Below, one piece after another: positions 1 through 7,784 of a stretch of DNA of 64,000 nucleotides. Both the position numbers and the translations under genes were made by a program. Position 1 is the stretch's first letter, and each line of letters opens with the position of its first letter. The DNA comes from Stygiolobus sp037389425 (GTDB lineage: Archaea; Thermoproteota; Thermoprotei_A; Sulfolobales; Sulfolobaceae), in contig NZ_JBBHKR010000042.1 of the NCBI RefSeq assembly GCF_037389425.1, forward strand, positions 1 through 64,000, in the 5' to 3' direction. Below the pieces are notes generated by a model, which was not told the origin of the DNA, made no database searches, and saw nothing but the letters and a program-made list of their open reading frames with translations.

Positions 1-301
1 AATAATCGAACTCTATTTCCTTACCCTTCTCAGTAACGACCTTTCCAGTTTCAGGGGAGACTTTTGCAGCTTTGTCTTTAACTATTTTAACTCTCTTATC
101 TAGAAGACTACTAACCTCTCTTTTTATGCTTTCAATCCTTTCGTGACCGACTACAAAGTCCACAATACCGGGCTGATAAAGACTATAATCTGAAGGTTCT
201 ATTACCGTAATTTCAACTTTATCCCCTATTTTTTTCACCAACTCGTTTGCAACTATAGAACCAGCATTTCCGGCTCCTACAATTACGACTCTTTTTTGCA
301 T
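1..301 (-). CDS. FAD/NAD-dependent oxidoreductase, sulfide:quinone reductase-like (N-terminal part)
   Basis: Only the first 100 codons lie in the window; the gene runs off the left edge. The N-terminus is a dinucleotide-binding Rossmann fold with GAGNAG at residues 8-13, followed by an acidic residue near the end of the second strand (VIEPSDYSLYQPG). The YQPG segment and the spacing resemble sulfide:quinone oxidoreductases and type II NADH dehydrogenases, membrane-surface flavoproteins that pass electrons to quinone. The catalytic cysteines are outside the window, so SQR, NDH-2 or a related ferredoxin/CoA-disulfide reductase cannot be separated. The gene is divergent from the PadR regulator, with about 100 bases between the two starts. 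Family call is firm; the exact reaction is inference. Confidence 0.75.
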   Translation of the reverse strand, partial: MQKRVVIVGAGNAGSIVANELVKKIGDKVEITVIEPSDYSLYQPGIVDFVVGHERIESIKREVSSLLDKRVKIVKDKAAKVSPETGKVVTEKGKEIEFDY

Positions 302-405
302 ATTTTATAAATCATAATAATTTGATTTAAAGTTTTTTTACGAAAACTAAGAATTAGGGTATGCCTAAAATTATTTTTAATTTATCAGGGAATAAGTAAT
401 AGCGT

Positions 406-852
406 ATGAAAAGAGTAACGATAGAGCGTATGAAAAGAGGGGCATTACGATTTATGGTTCTTTCATCCCTCACTGAAAAGCCCATGTATGTCTATGAAAT
501 TATAAAAAGCATAGAAGGGAAGACAAACGGTATATATAAGCCAAGCCCTGGCTCTATCTATCCAGTCCTGAAAACTTTGATCAAACTAAATTTAGTTAAA
601 GTAGAAGAGAGAGAAGGAAAAAAGATATATATCTTAACAGAAGAAGGAAGGAAAAAGTTTGAGGAGATGAAAGCTGAAAAAGGATTACTAGCAGACGATA
701 ATCCTATGAAGAGGAAAATCTTGGACTCACTATTTGAAATAGGTTTTATCCTATACAAACACAGAAAAAAACTAGACGAGAAAAAAATGCAACAAGTTAT
801 CGAGATCTTGGAGAAATGTAAACAAAACGTAAACGATCTTTTTAAGGACTGA
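406..852 (+). CDS. PadR-family winged-helix transcriptional regulator
   Basis: A 148-residue protein with a PadR winged helix at about residues 10-85: an ALRFMVLSSL first helix, a YVYEI segment, the diagnostic SPGSIYPVLKTL recognition helix, and a wing ending in YILTEEGRKKF. The C-terminal 60 residues are a charged helical region of the kind PadR proteins use to dimerise. An AT-rich TATA-like stretch lies about 25-30 bases before the ATG, which suits a leaderless transcript. A second in-frame ATG eight codons downstream is an alternative start. It is divergent from the flavin oxidoreductase and is a reasonable candidate regulator of it, but no operator can be seen. The last 11 bases overlap the end of the convergent ThiN gene. 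Confidence 0.88.
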   Translation: MKRVTIERMKRGALRFMVLSSLTEKPMYVYEIIKSIEGKTNGIYKPSPGSIYPVLKTLIKLNLVKVEEREGKKIYILTEEGRKKFEEMKAEKGLLADDNPMKRKILDSLFEIGFILYKHRKKLDEKKMQQVIEILEKCKQNVNDLFKD

Positions 853-1396
853 GAAAGTTCAAAAGCTTCAGGCTCTTCTCAGCCACTATCACTGGGTCTT
901 TATCAATAACATATATTGTGGGCTCCTTTCCTAAGTCTCCTAAGTCAACGATATACTGAGGGATTTTTCCGAACTTCTTGTAAGCCATTTCTACCATGAA
1001 GTTCATAGTGTGATGCTCCATTTTTCTACTTTCTTCGGGCTCTTGTTTTCTATCAAAAATATAGGTATCATCTTGTGGTAAATTCCTCACTATTTCTTCG
1101 TAATACTTCAAGTTTATTGCACTCCTTTTTTCTTCCTCATGTTTCATAGCCGTTATTATAACCCTAGCAATGTGATCAGAAGCACCAAATGCCGGAGGTA
1201 AACAGTATATAACCCTATTAAAAGCTACAGTGAGCCTACCAGGAATCGCAGCTACATCTTCTGTAGTTTTAGCCCCTCTCAAAGCATAACCAAAATTTGT
1301 ACGTATTTCGGGGATTAATAGATAAGACCTTTCGTTATTGGTAAAAATATCTACAGCTTCTTTTAACCTTTTTAAGACCTCCGCTCTTTCATCCAT
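842..1396 (-). CDS. thiN: Stand-alone ThiN-type thiamine-phosphate synthase domain protein
   Basis: The 184 residues form a single ThiN domain, the archaeal alternative to ThiE that joins the hydroxymethylpyrimidine and thiazole moieties into thiamine phosphate. Seen directly: the RTNFGYAL block near residue 32, the AIPGRLTV stretch, FGASDHIAR near residue 71, and SAINLKYY. In other archaea this domain is fused to ThiD or to a DNA-binding domain (ThiR). Here neither partner is present, so it acts alone or is a ligand-binding remnant. The protein starts at an ATG after an AT-rich leader and overlaps the convergent PadR gene by 11 bases. Family is clear; catalytic activity is inferred from conservation. 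Confidence 0.82.
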   Translation of the reverse strand: MDERAEVLKRLKEAVDIFTNNERSYLLIPEIRTNFGYALRGAKTTEDVAAIPGRLTVAFNRVIYCLPPAFGASDHIARVIITAMKHEEEKRSAINLKYYEEIVRNLPQDDTYIFDRKQEPEESRKMEHHTMNFMVEMAYKKFGKIPQYIVDLGDLGKEPTIYVIDKDPVIVAEKSLKLLNFLSP

Positions 1397-1437
1397 ACTT
1401 AAATTTTCATTTGTAAAAATTAAAAATCATCACAAGG

Positions 1438-1485
1438 ATGATGAGAAGACCACCTTTGAACCGTGAAATCTTCTAGTCCACCTGA
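1438..1485 (+). ncRNA. Box C/D guide sRNA
   Basis: The gap between the ThiN start and the slipin stop holds C box ATGATGA (1438-1444), an 11-nt guide, D' box TTGA (1456-1459), a 3-nt spacer, C' box GTGAAAT (1463-1469), a 12-nt guide CTTCTAGTCCAC and D box CTGA (1482-1485). Element order and spacing match archaeal box C/D sRNAs, which direct fibrillarin to 2'-O-methylate rRNA or tRNA at the base paired with the fifth guide position upstream of D or D'. The C' box keeps only its TGA core and D' is a TTGA variant. The D box ends one base before the stop codon of the opposite-strand slipin gene. I could not place the targets. Confidence 0.75.
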
Positions 1486-2265
1486 CTAAGTATTTGGCTT
1501 TGTCTTTAACACCGATAGAGTTGAATAGAGTTCTTGACCTGCTGGAACTACAATTACCATATTACCTCTTTGGGAAATGTCTGAAAGCATCTCTAAGAAC
1601 CTTAATTGTAAAGCTACGGAATTATTCTGATAAAATGTTGAGGCTTCAGATAATATAGATGCCGCTTGTCTCTCTCCTTCACTCAGAATTATCTTAGCCC
1701 TTCTAAGCCTCTCAGCCTTAGCTTGTTCAGCCATAGCCGATAATAGTTCTTGAGATAACCTTATGTCCCTAACAGTCACATTCGTTACTTTTATACCCCA
1801 TCCTTCTGTTACTTCATCGAGAATAGCTTGAAGCTTCTTGTTTATTTCTTCCCTCTTACTTAAAATCTCGTCTAGTTCCATCTGTCCTATTATATCCCTT
1901 AAAGAGGTCTGAGATATATTCAAGACAGCGGTTTGATAGTTACTTACAGAGGTTACGGCTTTTAAGGGATCTATTACCTTGTAATACACTACAGCGTCTA
2001 TTGTAACCGTAACGTTATCTTTTGTAACTATTGTCTGAGGAGGTACGTCAACGTTAACTATTCTTAAGTCTATTACTATGGGCTTATCAACAAATGGTAT
2101 TAGAAATATTAATCCTGGTCCCTTAACTCCTAATACTCTGCCGAGCCTTAATACCACTGCTTTTTGCCATTCGGCAATAACACGAAGAGATAATGTTAAA
2201 AGTATAATAGCAATTACTAGCAGGAAGATGACCCCTATAATATCTCCTATTAATGACGCACTCAT
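1486..2265 (-). CDS. Stomatin-like SPFH/band 7 membrane protein (slipin)
   Basis: A 259-residue slipin. One N-terminal membrane segment (about residues 8-27) is followed by the SPFH domain, with the slipin-specific EWQKAVVLRLGR and GPGLIFLIPFVD near residues 32-60, RIVNVDVPPQ, and the SLRDIIGQMELDEIL segment near 121. A helical region with AEQAKAERLRRAKII leads into the C-terminal oligomerisation helix. Slipins form membrane scaffolds and usually pair with an NfeD protein or a membrane protease. An NfeD-like gene lies 1.4 kb away on the other strand with a thermopsin-like gene between. The stop falls next to the box C/D RNA encoded on the other strand. Confidence 0.93.
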   Translation of the reverse strand: MSASLIGDIIGVIFLLVIAIILLTLSLRVIAEWQKAVVLRLGRVLGVKGPGLIFLIPFVDKPIVIDLRIVNVDVPPQTIVTKDNVTVTIDAVVYYKVIDPLKAVTSVSNYQTAVLNISQTSLRDIIGQMELDEILSKREEINKKLQAILDEVTEGWGIKVTNVTVRDIRLSQELLSAMAEQAKAERLRRAKIILSEGERQAASILSEASTFYQNNSVALQLRFLEMLSDISQRGNMVIVVPAGQELYSTLSVLKTKPNT

Positions 2266-2281
2266 ACTCTAAATTATGTAT

Positions 2282-3586
2282 TCAGTGCTTAAATTTTAGT
2301 AGGATAGCTGATATAACAACTCCTATACTAAAAGCTAGAATATAGAGCAACAATATGTAATTTATTGATACTTGTGCGGAATATTTAACTGTATCAGATT
2401 TATTACCGAAAAATGAAGATATTGTCTTCTTAAAATTATAATGAGTTATGAAGTTAGTCAACTCGTCATAAGTGGATTTTAAGACTGAAGAAAGCGAAGA
2501 GATATAAGGAACTGAAACATAATAAGTTGATGCTAAACTAAAGTTACCTGCAAAATATATTACATAAGTACTTGAGTTATAGTTAAACTCTACAACCCCG
2601 CTTGAGTTCGTAATATTTGTCCCAACTGTCGTGAGAATTGAAGGGAACGAGAACTTTTCTAACTCTATTTTTTGCCACTCCAGAGGTTTCCCATTATAAC
2701 TTAGTTTTACGAAAATTTTGGATCCATTACTTTCAACTTCCAGTTGCGGTTTAACGGGCCATAATACTTTTACATTACCCTTACCGTAACTTAGTTCTGT
2801 ATAAGGAGCACATATGTCTGTTAAATTTGATGAGGAGTTTATACCAATTACACTTTCTGCCGTATCGAGACCTACGGAGAACGCTTGAGGAACTATTTCA
2901 AGTTTATTATCTGTCTTATAATATAGTTCCTCTGTGCCATGGACGTACATCTGCACTACACTCCCCCCACCAGGACCTCCAAACACTAGCTCCAGATCGT
3001 TCGGAACTCCCCTGATCGACAAACCCCCTATCTGAAACATACCCCCTATAGGTACACGATAATATATTGACACGTTATTCCCTAAAGCGTACCCGAAGTC
3101 TAAATAAGTTGAGTTAACCGTCATAAAGAGTGCAAGGGAAAAGGGAGTATTAACCTTGAAAGTAGGGCCTAGATAACAGATAACACCTAGTCCTTGATAA
3201 GTAGATACAACCCCACTGCTAATATTGGTAGTGAAGGGGCCGCTTAAGTCCCATACATTAACGACAAATGTTACGTCAAAGGTACCATTATTAACTTGAT
3301 GAAAGAGAGCAACGTCTTGTGCCCAATACAACCCATCTACCATAGCGTTTAGCTGCAAAGACGCGTTTCCGTTTGTGAAGTATTGTCCGTTAGGGAAATA
3401 ACTACTACCTATATACATCGAGGTGATATTAACAACCCCTACAACTTCATCAGTATAGTATATCGACGTTAAAGGAAAAAATGACATACCAACTGGGTAA
3501 GCTATTTGAGACTGAGAGTGAAATTCTAAAGCTAAGGCTATAGGTGCTATTAGAATAATTATCAAAAATATTGATAAAAGTTTCAC
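2282..3586 (-). CDS. Thermopsin-like (peptidase A5 family) secreted protein with C-terminal membrane anchor
   Basis: The 434 residues begin with a signal peptide (about 1-19) and end with a hydrophobic segment (about 408-430) plus a short basic tail, so the body faces outside the cell. The body shows the thermopsin family pattern: a start near YPVGMSFFPL, LQLNAMVDGLYWAQDV near residue 80, VWDLSGPF near 112, GGPGGGSVV near 207 and a TAES block near 243. Thermopsins are acid-stable aspartic-type proteases of Sulfolobales, but their catalytic residues are poorly defined, so activity is inferred. It starts with GTG. The gene ends 16 bases from the slipin start and is on the same strand, so the two may be cotranscribed. 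Confidence 0.68.
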   Translation of the reverse strand: MKLLSIFLIIILIAPIALALEFHSQSQIAYPVGMSFFPLTSIYYTDEVVGVVNITSMYIGSSYFPNGQYFTNGNASLQLNAMVDGLYWAQDVALFHQVNNGTFDVTFVVNVWDLSGPFTTNISSGVVSTYQGLGVICYLGPTFKVNTPFSLALFMTVNSTYLDFGYALGNNVSIYYRVPIGGMFQIGGLSIRGVPNDLELVFGGPGGGSVVQMYVHGTEELYYKTDNKLEIVPQAFSVGLDTAESVIGINSSSNLTDICAPYTELSYGKGNVKVLWPVKPQLEVESNGSKIFVKLSYNGKPLEWQKIELEKFSFPSILTTVGTNITNSSGVVEFNYNSSTYVIYFAGNFSLASTYYVSVPYISSLSSVLKSTYDELTNFITHYNFKKTISSFFGNKSDTVKYSAQVSINYILLLYILAFSIGVVISAILLKFKH

Positions 3587-3619
3587 AAACTTATTACTTC
3601 CCTTATTAATTTAAGTATT

Positions 3620-3982
3620 ATGGTAAGCCATATTGCAATACCCATAATTCTCATTCTCGTTGTGATCTTGCTCCTAGTGTTAACGGGACAGTACGCTGAT
3701 CCAATCGTCGCAATACCCTCACTAGCAATTGTAGGTTTCATATCTTATAGAATTTTTTACGTAGTTTGGAAGACAAGAGGAAGGAACTTGTATACATATA
3801 CCGGTAAGATAGGTAAAGCATTAGACGATATCTCACCAGGAAAAGAAGGCTATATTTTAATTGAGGGTGAAAGGTGGCTAGCAATATCGGATGAACCAAT
3901 ATCAGAGGGGGATGAAGTGATAGTAGTAGGAATGGAGAACTTAAAACTAAGGGTTAAGAAATATACTCGTGTTAGAGCTTGA
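3620..3982 (+). CDS. Short NfeD-like membrane protein with C-terminal OB-fold domain
   Basis: A 120-residue protein with two hydrophobic segments (about residues 4-23 and 29-48) and a cytoplasmic beta-rich domain at 58-116. TGKIGKALDDISPGKEGYILIEGERWLA followed by EGDEVIVVGMENLKLRVKK is the typical NfeD OB-fold (given here in two pieces of the same domain). NfeD proteins partner stomatin-like slipins; the truncated form lacks the serine protease domain of long NfeD. The slipin lies nearby on the opposite strand, so the usual operon has been broken up or inverted. The next gene starts 14 bases inside its 3' end, suggesting translational coupling. Confidence 0.85.
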   Translation: MVSHIAIPIILILVVILLLVLTGQYADPIVAIPSLAIVGFISYRIFYVVWKTRGRNLYTYTGKIGKALDDISPGKEGYILIEGERWLAISDEPISEGDEVIVVGMENLKLRVKKYTRVRA

Positions 3983-4289
3983 ACTTAATAAAATTCTGAA
4001 ATTACGTTCTTACCCTAATTACCAGATAGAGGAACTGATAGAAACTGACGATAAAGGTATAGAAAAGAAGATTATGATAATTACCTTCGTCCCTCCTAGT
4101 ATTTCAGACGCGAGCGGTCTCGATAACGTGGATACAGAGCCTAAATACATCGAAATTAGGGGAGAAGTGAATGAAGTTACTAGAAAAGTAAAAATAGTAA
4201 AAGCTGAGATAATTGAGGGAAGTAGGAGGAGAAAACTGGACGAGACTGAACTACAACTTTGGGCGGAATATGTCATTGGAGGTGAGTAG
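3969..4289 (+). CDS. Uncharacterised small acidic protein
   Basis: I do not recognise this 106-residue protein. It is strongly charged, predicted mixed alpha/beta, with no membrane segment and no cysteine. It begins at a GTG inside the end of the NfeD-like gene (14-base overlap) and its own end overlaps the start of the cyclotransferase-like gene by 20 bases, so the three appear to be one tightly packed transcription unit. Codon use looks like that of its neighbours. No catalytic motif is visible. Confidence 0.65.
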   Translation: MLELELNKILKLRSYPNYQIEELIETDDKGIEKKIMIITFVPPSISDASGLDNVDTEPKYIEIRGEVNEVTRKVKIVKAEIIEGSRRRKLDETELQLWAEYVIGGE

Positions 4290-5109
4290 AATTCCGTATT
4301 TGTTCGTTTATGGTTCATTAAGATTCGGCTTTGAGCTAAATCATTTTTTAAGAAACTCTAGGTTTGTGGGGTTAGGGTTTGCCGAAGGCTTTAAGATGTA
4401 CGATCTTGGAAATTACCCAGGTGTAGTTAAAGGAGATGGAATAATCCACGGAGAAGTTTATGAGGTCTCCGATGAAACTCTCAGAATACTCGACCAAGTT
4501 GAGGATTTTAACGGAAGTCCTGATGACTTGTATGTAAGGGAGAAAATAAAAGTATACTTTGATTATAAAAGAAGATACAGTCTAGACAACGTGAACATTT
4601 ATGTTTACAATCAAACTATAGAAGGAAGAGAAGTTATAGAGGATGGCGACTATTCCAAATATGCAGGAATGCCAGTAATATTAAATTATTTTGCATATGC
4701 TGAAAACACCAACGAAGAGATACTTAAACAAAGAGGTGTCACAAAGATTTTCAAAAAGATACCAGCAATACTCCGAGGTTATAAGATAGTATTTAACACA
4801 CCTTGTAGATGGGGCTATTGTGCAAATTTGAAGACTGAAGAAAAAGGAAAAGTATGTGGTTATATATACCTCATGTTAGAGAGTGAGCTTAACTCATTAG
4901 ATAAAGCTGAAAAGCACCTCATAAGGTATATGCGAGACGTGGTAAAAGTTGAAGATGAAAACAACAACGTTTACTTTGCTTATACATACTTGTCTCCGTC
5001 TGAAGAAGGAGAATTCGAGCCATCACACGAGTACGTTAATTATATACTGCAAGGAATAAAAAGCGGATGGAAGAATTGTATCAGTAGCGGATTGGAAAAA
5101 TACACGTGA
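4270..5109 (+). CDS. Tandem gamma-glutamylcyclotransferase (AIG2/GGCT)-like protein
   Basis: The protein (279 residues from this ATG) contains two copies of the GGCT/AIG2 fold. The first (about residues 7-125) starts with YLFVYGSLRFG and has the acidic active-site segment ILDQVEDF. The second (about 135-265) starts NYFAYAENTN, where the usual YGSN is altered, and has SLDKAEKHLIRYMRDV with the expected glutamate. Such enzymes release 5-oxoproline from gamma-glutamyl amines or peptides; the real substrate is unknown. Longer open frames exist upstream, but conservation begins at YLFVYGSL and this ATG fits the operon overlap. Its stop codon is shared with the C box of a guide RNA. Confidence 0.82.
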   Translation: MSLEVSRIPYLFVYGSLRFGFELNHFLRNSRFVGLGFAEGFKMYDLGNYPGVVKGDGIIHGEVYEVSDETLRILDQVEDFNGSPDDLYVREKIKVYFDYKRRYSLDNVNIYVYNQTIEGREVIEDGDYSKYAGMPVILNYFAYAENTNEEILKQRGVTKIFKKIPAILRGYKIVFNTPCRWGYCANLKTEEKGKVCGYIYLMLESELNSLDKAEKHLIRYMRDVVKVEDENNNVYFAYTYLSPSEEGEFEPSHEYVNYILQGIKSGWKNCISSGLEKYT

Positions 5110-5156
5110 TGACGCCCGCCCTCAAGTGATTGAATGATATGGGAACCCGAGACTGA
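5106..5156 (+). ncRNA. Box C/D guide sRNA overlapping the upstream stop codon
   Basis: C box GTGATGA (5106-5112) contains the TGA stop of the cyclotransferase-like gene. It is followed by a 13-nt guide CGCCCGCCCTCAA, a D' variant GTGA (5126-5129), a 4-nt spacer, C' box ATGATAT (5134-5140), a 12-nt guide GGGAACCCGAGA and D box CTGA (5153-5156). The geometry is that of an archaeal dual-guide box C/D sRNA. The internal boxes are degenerate, which is common for C'/D'. It likely matures from the mRNA 3' end by nuclease trimming. Its companion lies 37 bases downstream. The targets are not identified. Confidence 0.7.
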
Positions 5157-5193
5157 TCATTTTTATTTTAGTAAAACTTCATTCTATTTTTCA

Positions 5194-5242
5194 GTGATGA
5201 ACAAACCCCTGCCTGAATAATGATGATCCTGACCGATTCTGA
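5194..5242 (+). ncRNA. Box C/D guide sRNA, all four boxes canonical
   Basis: C box GTGATGA (5194-5200), 12-nt guide ACAAACCCCTGC, D' box CTGA (5213-5216), 3-nt spacer, C' box ATGATGA (5220-5226), 12-nt guide TCCTGACCGATT, D box CTGA (5239-5242). All four boxes fit the consensus exactly and both guides have the standard length, which is very unlikely by chance in a 135-base gap. The RNA ends two bases before the 3' end of the convergent UbiA gene. An AT-rich stretch at about 5158-5172 could be a TATA box for its own transcription. I could not assign targets. Confidence 0.88.
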
Positions 5243-5244
5243 TA

Positions 5245-6144
5245 TTAAATTAGCATTACATCAAATATTATACCCAATCCCAGAACCACCGAAGAGTATA
5301 TGTTATAATAGAAAGCTTTCCCGAAATTCCCTCTAGCAGCGAGATAGTAGGCGTATGCCATTATTAGTCCATGTAAAACAGTAGCTACATAGGCTATATA
5401 TCCTAGGCCGTAAAAAACGTCCCCAATAAACGCCAAAACTACTGACAATATCTGGTTAAAACCAGCAAAAGGCAGAGCCTTGTTTCCTAAAAGTACAGCA
5501 AAACTATGAAGACCCATACTTCTGTCGAATTCCGCATCGGGTATATGATTATATAAATCAAATCCTACAGCCCAGAATATTGCAGATAGAACAAAAAACC
5601 ACGGTACCCCATCTAAGAGTGAGACAATGGAGTGAACGTATAGCCCTAGAGAAGCTACTGCACCGCTGAATATAGCTAACCCTTGAATAGTAGCTAAGTG
5701 ATAGTTTGCGAACGCCGTATATCTCTTCATATAAGGGTATGTCATTACCACTACGGCTACAAGGGGGGAGAGCAGGAAGGCGTAAATGTTTACAAAGTAA
5801 GCAGACACGAAAAACCCCAAGAGCGAGAACACAATTAATATTTTAGCTTCCTTGACTGTTATCTTCCCCGTAACTAGAGGCCTTGTCCTAGTTCTCGGAT
5901 TTCTAGCATCTATATCACGATCAGCTAAGTTATCATTAGTCATTCCAGCGGTCCTGAGGAAAAATAACGACAGAAAGATCAGGAGTAGTATTGAAAATGG
6001 GGGAATTTTCTTTATTGCTACAAAAGCACCTAAATATGCCATAGGTAAACTGAAAAAGGTCTGTTCTATCCTTAAGAAACGGAAATAAATGTATAGCTTA
6101 CTTCTACTTTCAGTAGCTCCACCTGGATCCCAGCTGTGAACCAT
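5245..6144 (-). CDS. UbiA-family prenyltransferase (integral membrane)
   Basis: A 299-residue polytopic protein with about eight or nine membrane helices. The two aspartate-rich motifs of the UbiA family are present: NDNLADRDIDARN at about residues 70-82 and DAEFDRSMG at about 203-211; both bind the prenyl diphosphate through magnesium. It transfers a polyprenyl chain to an aromatic acceptor, probably in respiratory quinone synthesis, although Sulfolobales use benzothiophene quinones and the acceptor is unknown. The first 15 residues (rich in polar residues and Gly) look unlike the family, whose conservation starts at RFLRIEQTFFSLP. It starts 3 bases after the citramalate synthase stop, so the two are probably cotranscribed. 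Confidence 0.85.
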   Translation of the reverse strand: MVHSWDPGGATESRSKLYIYFRFLRIEQTFFSLPMAYLGAFVAIKKIPPFSILLLIFLSLFFLRTAGMTNDNLADRDIDARNPRTRTRPLVTGKITVKEAKILIVFSLLGFFVSAYFVNIYAFLLSPLVAVVVMTYPYMKRYTAFANYHLATIQGLAIFSGAVASLGLYVHSIVSLLDGVPWFFVLSAIFWAVGFDLYNHIPDAEFDRSMGLHSFAVLLGNKALPFAGFNQILSVVLAFIGDVFYGLGYIAYVATVLHGLIMAYAYYLAARGNFGKAFYYNIYSSVVLGLGIIFDVMLI

Positions 6145-6147
6145 TTG

Positions 6148-7722
6148 TTAATTATTAACCTCAGGGACTTTTAATTTCTTGTTATTAAGTTGCAAATAAT
6201 AATCTAAGCCCTCAATTAACGCCATTACACTAGCCTCGATCACACTGGTAGATACTCCCTCGGTTCTCCACGTCTTCTCGTTGTCCGTAAATTCGATGGT
6301 GACCCTTACCACACTCTCTGTATTTTTAATCTCTCCGGGGAGTATAACCCTATAATCCGTCAGCTTAACTTTACCAATTTCAGGATAAACTTTTTGCAAT
6401 GCTTTTCTCATGGCTATATCTACAGCATGTACGGGACCTACTCCCTCTGCTACTTCTAATTGTCCGTTTACTTTTACAACTGCTATTGCTAATTCCCTCT
6501 CGTTAATGACTTTCCAGTAGTCTACTTTTATAAGAGGTTGGTATAACCCTAACTCTTTTAGCGCTATTAGGATCGCCGATGCAGGAGCTAGATCAAAACT
6601 ATATCCCTTGTTTTCAAGTTCTTTTATCTTTGCTAAGGCAGACCTCAATCTGGGATCTTTCTTATTCACTTTTATTCCGACGTTCTCTAGATAAGTTATC
6701 AAGTTAGATGAGCCTGAGACTTCAGATATTACAAACCTTCTGGTGTTTCCTACTAACGAGGGGTCTATATGCTCATAAGCTCTGCTCACTTTCATCACTG
6801 CGTCCGCATGCACTCCTGCCTTATGAGTAAAGGCGAAATCACCAACGTAAGGCTGATACGGGTTTGGATGCAATCCGGCAATCTCATAGACTATACGTGA
6901 TACCTCTTTTAACCTCTTCAAACTTTCTTTTCCTCTCAAGACCTCTAAACCCATCTTTAAGGCCAGATTAGGAATTATTTGGATCAGATCGGCGTTTCCA
7001 GTCCTTTCCCCAATACCGTTTATAGTACCTTGAACGTGTCTCGCCCCGGCAAGAACACCCATTAGGGTGTTAGCCACTGCGCAACCAGAGTCATTATGCA
7101 TGTGTAAGCCGACTTTAGTCTTCACGTTTTTAACTACGTCGGCAGTTATCGCATAAACTTCGTGAGGCAGACTCCCTCCGTTCGTATCTGCTAACACAAG
7201 TACATCGGCTCCTGCATCTTCGGCGGTCTTTAACACACTCAACGCGTACTCTTTATCTTCCTTATATCCTTGATAGAAGTGCTCGGCGTCGAAAATTACC
7301 TTTAGTCCGTGAGATTTTAAGTAACTGATACTGTCGTACACCAAGTCCAGGTTTTCCTTTAAACCTATCTTTAGTACATCTGTAACGTGGAGAGTCCAGG
7401 ACTTTCCGAAGAGGACAGCAACTTCAACATCAGACTTGATTATGGCATTCAGGCTAGGATCTTCCTTCGCAGGGAATTCCTTTCTTCTCGTACTTCCGAA
7501 AGCCGCTACCTTAGCTTTAGTTAAACTGTACTTCTTTATCTCCTTGAAGAACTCCTCATCCTTAGGGTTTGAACCCGGCCAACCCCCTTCTATGTAATCT
7601 ATGCCTAATTCGTCTAATAAGAGGGCTATTCTTATTTTATCGTTTAAAGTAAAGGAGATATTTGCAGTTTGTGCTCCATCTCTTAGTGTAGTATCTAATA
7701 CCTCAACAGATTTCGTAAACAC
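6148..7722 (-). CDS. cimA: (R)-citramalate synthase
   Basis: A 524-residue DRE-TIM metallolyase of the CimA type, condensing pyruvate with acetyl-CoA in the threonine-independent route to isoleucine. The catalytic barrel begins VEVLDTTLRDGAQT (residues 7-20), has GLHMHNDSGCA near 205 with the metal-binding histidines, and NGIGERTGNADL near 236. The C-terminal regulatory domain (about 385-515) has the LeuA/CimA allosteric fold and would bind isoleucine. Length and the signature IEGGWPGSNPKDEEFF favour CimA over isopropylmalate or homocitrate synthase. It starts with GTG; an ATG seven bases upstream is out of frame. IlvD further along the window acts later in the same pathway. Confidence 0.9.
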   Translation of the reverse strand: MFTKSVEVLDTTLRDGAQTANISFTLNDKIRIALLLDELGIDYIEGGWPGSNPKDEEFFKEIKKYSLTKAKVAAFGSTRRKEFPAKEDPSLNAIIKSDVEVAVLFGKSWTLHVTDVLKIGLKENLDLVYDSISYLKSHGLKVIFDAEHFYQGYKEDKEYALSVLKTAEDAGADVLVLADTNGGSLPHEVYAITADVVKNVKTKVGLHMHNDSGCAVANTLMGVLAGARHVQGTINGIGERTGNADLIQIIPNLALKMGLEVLRGKESLKRLKEVSRIVYEIAGLHPNPYQPYVGDFAFTHKAGVHADAVMKVSRAYEHIDPSLVGNTRRFVISEVSGSSNLITYLENVGIKVNKKDPRLRSALAKIKELENKGYSFDLAPASAILIALKELGLYQPLIKVDYWKVINERELAIAVVKVNGQLEVAEGVGPVHAVDIAMRKALQKVYPEIGKVKLTDYRVILPGEIKNTESVVRVTIEFTDNEKTWRTEGVSTSVIEASVMALIEGLDYYLQLNNKKLKVPEVNN

Positions 7723-7784
7723 CGGTCATAGGTTTACATTAATTAAATAAGAATTTAAATTTTGAGTATAGGACAAGATATCCT

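Noticed and set aside
1427..1433. A perfect C box (GTGATGA) on the minus strand beside the thiN start.
   Set aside because: No D, D' or C' box follows within the required distance.
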